Assembly: GCA_937872735.1 (NCBI GenBank)
Contig: CALMUD010000261.1
Span: 1 to 42,531 of the forward strand
Reading direction: 5' to 3'
From: an uncultured Bacteroidales bacterium
GTDB lineage: Bacteria; Bacteroidota; Bacteroidia; Bacteroidales; Paludibacteraceae
DNA length: 42,531 bases
Shown: one piece after another, positions 34,670 to 40,602 of the stretch
How positions within the stretch are numbered: the first letter of the stretch is position 1
Layout of the letters: the number at the start of each line of letters is the position of its first letter
The notes under the pieces: generated by a model
What the model saw: only the letters and a program-made list of their open reading frames with translations
Told to the model about the DNA's origin: nothing
Database searches by the model: none
Made by a program: the position numbers and the translations under genes

Positions 34670-35538
34670 GCACCCGAATCAAAGGCTACCTGCTGGCTGC
34701 GGTGGCCGCCGCCACTTACGGAACCAATCCCATTTTTGCCATACCTCTATACCGCGACGGAATGGATGCCCTGAGCGTGCTGTTTTTCCGCTACCTCACT
34801 GCGGTGGTTATTGTGGCCCTGATGATGAAAGCACGGGGCGACAGTTTCGGCCTCAGCCGTCATGAGGTGATACCCGTCACCGTCATCGGCATCATTGTCG
34901 GAATCTCCTCCTTAGCGTTGTTTGCCAGCTACAACTATATGGGCGGTGGCATCGCCTCCACACTGCTCTTCATCTATCCCATTCTGGTGGCCATACTGAT
35001 GGCAGTGCTCTACCACGAGCGTGCCGGCTGGCTCACCCTGCTGTGTATCAGCATGGCAGTAGGTGGCATTGCCCTGCTCTACCGAAACAGCAACGGCGAC
35101 ACACTCAGCCTGCCAGGCGTTCTGCTGGTGATGCTGTCGGCCGTCAGCTACTCCATCTATCTAATCTACGTCAACCACTCCACCCTGCGCACCATCCCCA
35201 CCCTGAAACTCACCTTTTACATCCTGCTGTCGGGTGTGGCTCTCTATGCCGTCTGCTCATGCGGATGCACCACCCTCACACTGCCCCGCCACTGCTATAT
35301 GTGGTTCAATATTGCAGGCATCGCCATTCTGCCCACCGTGCTGTCATTCATCTGCACCACAGCAGCGGTACTCCTCATAGGCAGCACCCCTACCGCCATT
35401 TTGGGTGCCTTGGAGCCTCTCACCGCAGTGATTCTGGGTGTAGCGGTGCTGGGTGAGCCCATGACGTTGCGCATGGCCCTCGGCATGTCCCTGATCATTG
35501 CGGCTGTTTGTCTGATTGTGGGAAAAGGCGGAAAATGA
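34666..35538 (+). CDS. EamA-family (DMT superfamily) transporter
   Basis: The 290-residue protein has ten predicted membrane helices in two EamA halves of five (first half ending near residue 135). It starts MSTRIKGYLLAAVAAATYG with the typical FFRYLTAVVIVALMM of helix 2, and ends with the second-half motif GALEPLTAVILGVAVLGEPM. Members export metabolites or amino acids; the substrate here is unknown. The 3' end (from 35446) is duplicated downstream of the next gene cluster, so this site has been involved in recombination. GC content is about 58% in the line I counted, unlike the AT-rich islet that follows. Confidence 0.88.
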   Translation: MSTRIKGYLLAAVAAATYGTNPIFAIPLYRDGMDALSVLFFRYLTAVVIVALMMKARGDSFGLSRHEVIPVTVIGIIVGISSLALFASYNYMGGGIASTLLFIYPILVAILMAVLYHERAGWLTLLCISMAVGGIALLYRNSNGDTLSLPGVLLVMLSAVSYSIYLIYVNHSTLRTIPTLKLTFYILLSGVALYAVCSCGCTTLTLPRHCYMWFNIAGIAILPTVLSFICTTAAVLLIGSTPTAILGALEPLTAVILGVAVLGEPMTLRMALGMSLIIAAVCLIVGKGGK

Positions 35539-35560
35539 AGAAAAGGAGAGACTCCGAACA
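35446..35560 (+). repeat. 115-bp direct repeat, copy 1 (3' end of the EamA gene)
   Basis: This segment covers the last 31 codons of the EamA gene and 22 bases beyond. It is repeated at 37260-37374 with 110 of 115 bases identical by my alignment. Differences are at 35454, 35496, 35511, 35525 and 35532; four are silent third-codon changes and one is Lys to Arg. The two copies bracket the HEPN-SecB islet. Confidence 0.93.
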
Positions 35561-35604
35561 AAATCTATTGAGAATCTCTTCCTCAAAAAAATAATATCGA
35601 AAAA

Positions 35605-35636
35605 CTTGAGAACTCAAAGAAAAAATAATAACTTTA
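35605..35636 (+). promoter_or_regulatory. Promoter of the HEPN/SecB operon
   Basis: CTTG (35605-35608), exactly 20 bases, then TAACTTTA (35629-35636): one base off the consensus in each box. Transcription would start close to 35643, which would make the ATG at 35638 unusable and favours the ATG at 35656 as the start of the first gene. Confidence 0.5.
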
Positions 35637-35655
35637 CATGTCAAAAATATTATTC

Positions 35656-36039
35656 ATGTCAACATTTTTAGATAAATCAAGAAGAAATATTGAGACTGCT
35701 AAAATTTTGTTGGATAATGGATTCTTTATTCCATCAGTACATCCAGCGTACTATGGTGCTTTTTTAATAGCAAAATGTTTATTGGACAATAAAAAGGTCA
35801 TGAGCTTTTCCGAACAAGAGAAGAAAACAAAAGGAAAAGATTCTCATAATATTATTCAAAAAGCAGTTTTCCCTCTATTGAAACAATCTTCGCCCGACTA
35901 TATGGTGGAATTTATGAAACTGAAACAAATGAGAAAAAAAGCCGATTATACGACTGAGGAAATAGCACAAGAAAGCATATCGGATAATTTTAAAATAGCT
36001 TCCGGTTTTGTAGAAAACATTGCAAAACTTTTGTCATAA
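35656..36039 (+). CDS. HEPN-domain protein (UPF0332-like), possible RNase toxin
   Basis: About 127 helical residues (MSTFLDKSRRNIETAKILLD onward). HPAYYGAFLIAKCLL corresponds to the central HEPN helix seen in UPF0332 proteins (commonly YYAMFHAA-like), DSHNIIQKAV carries a conserved-position His, and MRKKADYTTEEI is the R-x-x-ADY motif near the C-terminus. HEPN proteins are mostly RNases in toxin-antitoxin, CRISPR and abortive infection systems. No MNT nucleotidyltransferase, the common partner, is adjacent. An earlier in-frame ATG at 35638 falls inside the promoter. First gene of a four-gene operon, 11 bases before the next. Confidence 0.75.
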   Translation: MSTFLDKSRRNIETAKILLDNGFFIPSVHPAYYGAFLIAKCLLDNKKVMSFSEQEKKTKGKDSHNIIQKAVFPLLKQSSPDYMVEFMKLKQMRKKADYTTEEIAQESISDNFKIASGFVENIAKLLS

Positions 36040-36050
36040 ATTCAACGAAT

Positions 36051-36461
36051 ATGAATAACGAGATAGAATTCATTAAAAATAACATCAAAGAGTGGTGTAA
36101 AAGATTTGAGGGTATCCATATAAAATATGCTTATGAAAAAGAATCCGAATTCCATATAATTGAAGTCGCCCCCGAAAGCATTAGAAGAGGTAATAAAAAG
36201 TATGAGAAGGCCGAAACGCAATTATGGGATGACTTCATGGCATCTTTTCCTGACAGCGATTTGCTCATTAGCGAGCCATGCCGAACAAATAACATGGAAA
36301 ATATTATTTTCGATAGTTCGATTTCAGATAGTTCGATTGAAAGTATCTCATTCGATTCCCGTAATAAGACAGATTATTATGATTATCAGACACAAAAAAA
36401 CGACAACATCCAAAACGGAATTGAATTATCAGAGTCTGAGGATTTCTCTTTAGCAGCTTAA
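36051..36461 (+). CDS. Unknown protein with disordered tail, candidate antitoxin
   Basis: A 136-residue protein. The N-terminal 80 residues (MNNEIEFIKNNIKEWCKRFE, then EFHIIEVAPESIRRGNKKY and LWDDFMASFPDSDLLISE) look like a small alpha/beta fold that I cannot assign. From about residue 82 the chain is low-complexity and polar (repeated SSISDSSIESISFDS), so probably disordered. It ends in DFSLAA. That ending resembles the LAA end of the ssrA degron recognised by ClpXP. A labile, disordered-tailed protein directly before a SecB-like chaperone gene fits the antitoxin of a toxin-antitoxin-chaperone system. This role is inference. It has no MNT (GSxARG) motif. Confidence 0.65.
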   Translation: MNNEIEFIKNNIKEWCKRFEGIHIKYAYEKESEFHIIEVAPESIRRGNKKYEKAETQLWDDFMASFPDSDLLISEPCRTNNMENIIFDSSISDSSIESISFDSRNKTDYYDYQTQKNDNIQNGIELSESEDFSLAA

Positions 36462-36475
36462 AATACTAACACACC

Positions 36476-36859
36476 ATGTCAGAGTCAACAGCAAAATTTC
36501 GTTTTGTCAATTATAAAATAAAAGAAAGTTCCATTAAAATATCTACGGATAAACAATTGGATCCCCATATAAATGTGAAATTCGACACATCAACAGGAAC
36601 CATTATAGATGGACATAAAATGAGATTGGATTTGGCTACAACCATAACCAATGGGAATGAAACATTAACAATCTCGGTTAAAGCTGAGGGTTATTTCGAA
36701 TTTGATAATGATATTACCCAGGAACTCCAAGACAAATTTTTCAAAATAAACGCACCCGCCATTCTGTTCCCTTACATTCGGGCTTATATATCCACACTGA
36801 CATCCTTATCTGGAATAGAAACAATTATATTACCCACTCTTAATATAAGTCGACGATAA
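36476..36859 (+). CDS. SecB-like chaperone
   Basis: A 127-residue protein that aligns by eye with SecB along its length. The C-terminal block NAPAILFPYIRAYISTL followed by ILPTLNIS corresponds to SecB's CPNILFPYARE and LAPVNF, and the preceding strand VKAEGYFEFDNDI matches the SecB beta-sheet. It lacks the acidic SecA-binding tail of proteobacterial SecB. SecB-like proteins outside Proteobacteria commonly serve as the chaperone of toxin-antitoxin-chaperone modules (Rv1957 of M. tuberculosis, CmdC of E. coli CmdTAC), where they fold or protect the antitoxin. The operon position fits such a role here: 14 bases after the tail-bearing protein. Confidence 0.8.
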   Translation: MSESTAKFRFVNYKIKESSIKISTDKQLDPHINVKFDTSTGTIIDGHKMRLDLATTITNGNETLTISVKAEGYFEFDNDITQELQDKFFKINAPAILFPYIRAYISTLTSLSGIETIILPTLNISRR

Positions 36860-36870
36860 AACATAGTCTC

Positions 36871-37260
36871 ATGCTGAACAGATCTGAAGACTCTCTAAAT
36901 GCGGCATTGGAAATGTTTAGACGCAAAGAATATGACGCATCAGCTGTGTTTTTTTACTATTCCATTTTGCAACGTATGATGTTTGCTCTTGCGCACTCAA
37001 AAGAGAAACCCATTACTTATGACAAACAAAATCCTTTAAATGAAGATTTACATAAAAAACTAAAGTTTGAAATTTGCAATAGAATAAGAGATGGGAAAGA
37101 GGCGAAATCGGTCGGTGAACTATTTGAACAATTACATAATTTTAGAAATATCGCTGAATACACCACAAAAAGTCTTTCTATAAAAGAAGGATTGGAATGC
37201 AAAGAATTGCAAGAAAAGTTAACAAGTAAAATTAAAAATTTCTTTCCTCTTCCCCATTAG
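36871..37260 (+). CDS. Second HEPN-domain-like protein
   Basis: The 129-residue all-helical protein begins MLNRSEDSLNAALEMFRRKE. DASAVFFYYSILQRMMFAL matches the central HEPN helix and LHNFRNIAEYTTKSL the R-x-x-A-D/E-Y motif, like the first HEPN gene of the islet (MRKKADYTTEEI). The two are probably distant paralogues. It begins 11 bases after the SecB-like gene and ends on the first base of the second EamA repeat (TAG at 37258-37260), so its stop codon lies exactly at the islet boundary. It may be the toxin, a co-toxin or a scaffold. Confidence 0.7.
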   Translation: MLNRSEDSLNAALEMFRRKEYDASAVFFYYSILQRMMFALAHSKEKPITYDKQNPLNEDLHKKLKFEICNRIRDGKEAKSVGELFEQLHNFRNIAEYTTKSLSIKEGLECKELQEKLTSKIKNFFPLPH

Positions 37261-37374
37261 TGCTGGGCGAGCCCATGACGTTGCGCATGGCCCTCGGCAT
37301 GTCCCTGATTATTGCGGCTGTTTGCCTGATTGTGGGAAGAGGCGGGAAATGAAGAAAAGGAGAGACTCCGAACA
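37260..37374 (+). repeat. 115-bp direct repeat, copy 2 (detached EamA 3' end)
   Basis: This copy matches 35446-35560 at 110 of 115 positions, including the EamA reading frame to its stop codon at 37350-37352. It has no start and is a gene remnant. The silent nature of most differences suggests it was a functional allele until it was joined here. Confidence 0.93.
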
Positions 37375-37387
37375 CATCGGAATCTCC
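37359..37387 (+). terminator. Terminator-like hairpin at the islet's right edge
   Basis: GGAGA (37359-37363) and TCCGA (37367-37371) pair with TCGGA (37377-37381) and TCTCC (37383-37387), with loop ACACA. Only a short CCTTTC follows. Further on TCCCCT/AGGGGA (37385-37390 with 37402-37407) gives a competing stem. Together they probably end transcription between the convergent islet and MotB-like gene. Confidence 0.4.
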
Positions 37388-37414
37388 CCTTTCATGAAAA
37401 TAGGGGAAAGGCTA

Positions 37415-38146
37415 TCATTCACCTTTCTCTATACTGCCAATCTTAGGTATGATACAAATCAGAAAACGCTGATTGCTCAATTCATCCGTTTCCCTCATAT
37501 TACCCGTGGCTGCCATCAATCCGTCACCACTGCCTACTATCTGCAAATCATAATTGCCGACCTCATTCAAGACATTTGAATTCAACCAGAATCGAGCCAA
37601 TGCTTTGGCCCGCTCATAGCTCAACTGATAATTATAGTCAGACAGACTCTTGGAGACCTGCACTCCCGTCATTTTATCTGCCTCATCGTACTTTGCCGCA
37701 TTCCGTTGCAATTTTTTGTCAAAAGCCGAATAGGAATCATAATCATCTTTTGAGGCTTGACCTTCAATTATCAACTGGAACTGGATATTGGGATTATCCT
37801 TTTTCTGGGTTTTAAAAAAATTATCAATAATTTCTCCGGCTTGCAATAAACTATCCCGCGTATAATCCGGCAGCACCGATATATCAGCCGATTCCACAGG
37901 AAACTGCACACGGATTTTCAGCACATGCTTATCAAATTCCGGACGGAACTCAAAATAATCCTTATTGATGTTTTGGGTGGCATTCTCCACCTGATGTATC
38001 TTGTCCAGTTCGCGCTGCGTTGCTCTCATCTTATGATGCATCAGAGCGATAGCCAACACAAACAGGACCAACATAACGAAAAAAAGACTCGTCATCAAGT
38101 CGGAATAACTGGTCCAAAAGAAGGACTCCTTTCTATTCTCACTCAT
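37415..38146 (-). CDS. MotB/ZorB-like stator protein with OmpA peptidoglycan-binding domain
   Basis: The 243-residue protein has a short cytosolic N-terminus, one membrane helix (about 17-37) and a periplasmic OmpA-like domain (about 70-235). The helix is preceded by SYSDLMTSLFFVMLVLF, whose D16 is at the position of MotB Asp32, the ion-carrying residue of stators. The OmpA-type region shows IIEGQAS, NYQLSYERAKALARFWL and NQRFLICIIPK. An insertion (about 140-170, KDDYDSYSAFDKKLQRN) enlarges it, as in ZorB-like proteins. With the MotA-like protein encoded just upstream (TAATG overlap), it should form an inner-membrane proton or sodium channel anchored to the cell wall. It is the last gene of the visible operon. 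Confidence 0.85.
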   Translation of the reverse strand: MSENRKESFFWTSYSDLMTSLFFVMLVLFVLAIALMHHKMRATQRELDKIHQVENATQNINKDYFEFRPEFDKHVLKIRVQFPVESADISVLPDYTRDSLLQAGEIIDNFFKTQKKDNPNIQFQLIIEGQASKDDYDSYSAFDKKLQRNAAKYDEADKMTGVQVSKSLSDYNYQLSYERAKALARFWLNSNVLNEVGNYDLQIVGSGDGLMAATGNMRETDELSNQRFLICIIPKIGSIEKGE

Positions 38147-39693
38147 TACTTTAATTCTTTTTTATCATCTTCCGCATTCTTTTTTATTGTTCCATCTGGA
38201 TTCGTTTCTGAAGGTTCGGATTTTTTCTCATTATCATCCTTCTTTTTAAAAAGAGAAGAAAAGAAGGAAATAACACTTTTTTTCGGTTCTTCATTCTTAT
38301 CAGACTGCATATTCGGTTTTTCTGAAGATGTCATCTTGGATTTAGAAATTTCATGCACCGTAGACTCATTTTTGCTCTTTTGCGGGGCTGAGCCTCTGGA
38401 ATCTAATAATTGGCGACTTCTAAATGATTGGGATTTAACATAATCAGTTAAAGATTTCGACAATCTATCAACAGAATCTATCTGCCCTCTCAAGTCTTTT
38501 GATTGCTCTTTCATGTCTTTTGATAAAGACATCATCGCCTGCGTTTGCAAGTTTATGTTATCCATAAATGTATTTGCTGATTCCACCTTTTTGCAAAAAA
38601 GATCCTCGATATCCTGCATTTTCTTATAATAAGCATCCTGCAGATTCTCTGAAAACTTTCCAAAATCAAGTTGCTGACCCACCAATTTTTCTTTCAATTT
38701 ACCGACTTGGTCATCAGTTGTTTCATTTAAAGATTCAAACGTATGTCTTAAATTACTATCAACCTCAGATACTGCTTCTGTCAAAGCATCCTGACGTTTC
38801 CTCATTTCTTCCAATACATCACTCAACGAGTCAAATTGAGGACCCCATTTTTCAAAAGCCTTTAAAGAACTATTCAGTGACCTGGTCATTCCTTTATAGT
38901 CAAATTCGTTCAAAGCCTGCATCGATAGAGCCTGGTCATGACTGACATTAACCACGGTTCTAAAAATATCATTCAATTTTTCCACATTCTCAGCAAAAGT
39001 TCTATTGAATTCGCTCAGCTGATTGGCCGTTTTTGTCATCTCGCTGGTAAAATCTGCATTCAATTTAGGCAACAGATGGATCTGCAACCATGTCAGAAAT
39101 TCATTTTTTGCCTGACTTTCTGCTATTTTACAATCCTTGAAAAAATAAGAATTGGACGCAGTTCGATATATGCCATAAACACTGGAAAACATTGCTCCTG
39201 CAACTCCAATCAACAATGCAATGATACCATACCCCACCGATGCTCCAGCATTATCCATAAACATATTGTTCAAATCACCAGAAATGAACAGCATAAAGAT
39301 ACCCAAAATAACCCCCAACATAGTACCTACCAGTCCGAAATAAAGAGGCATAGGCATCAACGTATGAATGGAATCTTCCGTTTCATCACAATTTCGATCT
39401 ACAATATCCTTTAATATGGAAAAATCGGGGGATGCATTCGTATTGTTCTCCAGATATCCATTGATTGAACCTATTATCTTTTTCAGAATGGGGGCACCCT
39501 GAAAAATCGTATTAATATGCCGATCTGAACAAAAATAATTCTCACCACGAAACGGTTCTCCCGCCTTCTCGGCAAAAATAGAGGAAAACAGCTTCATTTT
39601 TTCCTTATTCTCCTTGGCCACCTTACTTTGCTTACGTATGATAAGGCACAAAATAGGAATTAATATTACAAAATGGATTATCAATATAATCAT
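38146..39693 (-). CDS. MotA/ZorA-like proton-channel protein with long coiled-coil tail
   Basis: The 515-residue protein has three membrane helices, at about 2-19, 112-137 and 151-177. MPLYFGLVGTMLGVILGIF and GYGIIALLIGVAGAMFSS are the MotA/TolQ/ExbB signature helices. After residue 180 comes a cytosolic tail of about 330 residues, largely predicted coiled coil to about 430, then a charged Ser/Lys/Glu-rich end that includes VISFFSSLFKKK and TNPDG. A three-helix MotA core with a long intracellular tail is the architecture of ZorA in Zorya defence. It starts 3 bases after the upstream stop, and its stop overlaps the MotB-like start by 1 base. GC is about 33% in lines counted. Confidence 0.85.
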   Translation of the reverse strand: MIILIIHFVILIPILCLIIRKQSKVAKENKEKMKLFSSIFAEKAGEPFRGENYFCSDRHINTIFQGAPILKKIIGSINGYLENNTNASPDFSILKDIVDRNCDETEDSIHTLMPMPLYFGLVGTMLGVILGIFMLFISGDLNNMFMDNAGASVGYGIIALLIGVAGAMFSSVYGIYRTASNSYFFKDCKIAESQAKNEFLTWLQIHLLPKLNADFTSEMTKTANQLSEFNRTFAENVEKLNDIFRTVVNVSHDQALSMQALNEFDYKGMTRSLNSSLKAFEKWGPQFDSLSDVLEEMRKRQDALTEAVSEVDSNLRHTFESLNETTDDQVGKLKEKLVGQQLDFGKFSENLQDAYYKKMQDIEDLFCKKVESANTFMDNINLQTQAMMSLSKDMKEQSKDLRGQIDSVDRLSKSLTDYVKSQSFRSRQLLDSRGSAPQKSKNESTVHEISKSKMTSSEKPNMQSDKNEEPKKSVISFFSSLFKKKDDNEKKSEPSETNPDGTIKKNAEDDKKELK

Positions 39694-39696
39694 AAA

Positions 39697-40602
39697 TCAA
39701 TTTATTTTTATTACCAGATTTTTTATCACCTTCCACTTTCCGTCTGATTGTTTCTCAATCACACCTTTTTCCTCTGTTTGGCAGTGCTTAGCACCTACCA
39801 TATTGCCTTTCACCGTACAAACCCCGCTATATACCTCTGGGCGACAGGATGCCACTTCGATTTTATTTTCAAGGAATTCAAATTCAGCTTTATTTGAGTC
39901 CTTCATTTTAACCTTATAGTAGCAATCAGAATTAGAATCATACAACTCATCAAAGATTTTATTATCAGGTTTCCTCAAATAAAATTCCTCCTGCTTATTA
40001 ACAGTCTCAGTTGTATTTTGCCCTTGGTTATTTGTACTTTCGGATTTTTCTTGTTTTTCTGTATTCTCGCTTACAGACTCATTTGTAGAAGACGCAATAG
40101 CCCCTGCGTCAGCAGGAGATTCGGCCTGGTCTGACTTCTCTTGTTTTGATGAGGACTGATTTTGAACAAGCCCTTTTTTTTCATCCCCTTTCTCATTCCT
40201 CACACCTCCTTTTTGATCATTTTGCGGCGAATTGCTTTTTTTATCAGAATCGACAGACTCTTTTCCCGAAGACTTGGAAGAGCCATCTGGATTTGTGCTG
40301 AAAAAGGACTTAAACGGAAGTGGATTTTCGCCTTTATTCTTTCTTTTATTCTTAATAAACAATGAAAGGGAATAAATAAATGAAAGACAGGATAAAATCA
40401 AAGATAATATCACAATTGTCTTCCAGGCCATACTGAAACTATCTTTATCTACATAATTGTGGGCAGGCTTTCCCCCACTAGCCCCATGCTTATTTGTCTG
40501 GACCTGCTGGGCACCATTTTTGTTGGCAGGCTTTGCCTCACAATAAAAGTTCGAGAAAAGACTCAATAACAAAAGAAAAATTATTTTTTTGTACATACTC
40601 AT
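39697..40602 (-). CDS. Membrane protein with charged linker and C-terminal beta domain, unknown
   Basis: The 301-residue protein has a cleavable-looking N-terminal hydrophobic segment (about 5-20). A short Gly/Lys/Asn-rich stretch and a membrane helix (about 60-83, TIVILSLILSCLSFIYSLSLF) follow. A long disordered linker of Ser, Lys, Glu, Asn and Gln (about 105-205) leads to a compact C-terminal domain (about 206-301; FYLRKPDNKIFDELYDS, CYYKVKMKD, VYSGVCTVKG), probably beta-rich. If the first segment is a signal peptide, the C-terminal domain is cytosolic. I do not recognise the family. It overlaps the Hsp70-like gene by 4 bases (ATGA). It shares the short motif FFS..TNPDG with the MotA-like tail. 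Confidence 0.75.
   Translation of the reverse strand: MSMYKKIIFLLLLSLFSNFYCEAKPANKNGAQQVQTNKHGASGGKPAHNYVDKDSFSMAWKTIVILSLILSCLSFIYSLSLFIKNKRKNKGENPLPFKSFFSTNPDGSSKSSGKESVDSDKKSNSPQNDQKGGVRNEKGDEKKGLVQNQSSSKQEKSDQAESPADAGAIASSTNESVSENTEKQEKSESTNNQGQNTTETVNKQEEFYLRKPDNKIFDELYDSNSDCYYKVKMKDSNKAEFEFLENKIEVASCRPEVYSGVCTVKGNMVGAKHCQTEEKGVIEKQSDGKWKVIKNLVIKIN

Larger units (their letters stand above)
35561..37259 (+). mobile_element. AT-rich HEPN/SecB-like genomic islet
   Basis: About 1.7 kb lies between the two copies of the EamA 3' end. Lines counted by hand have 32-38% GC against about 58% in EamA. It holds four close plus-strand genes. No integrase, transposase, terminal inverted repeat or tRNA target is seen, so entry by homologous recombination or an element acting in trans is more likely than autonomous transposition. 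Confidence 0.65.

Noticed and set aside
36051..36461. MNT nucleotidyltransferase partner for the HEPN protein
   Set aside because: No GSxARG or paired-Asp nucleotidyltransferase motif is present in this protein.
35561..37259. Transposon or integron cassette
   Set aside because: No transposase, integrase, terminal inverted repeats or attC-like hairpin is visible; the flanking repeats are gene sequence, too long and too diverged for a transposition target duplication.
37415..39693. Flagellar MotAB stator
   Set aside because: Bacteroidales lack flagella, no other flagellar gene is present, and the long MotA tail and Hsp70-like partner do not fit a flagellar stator.
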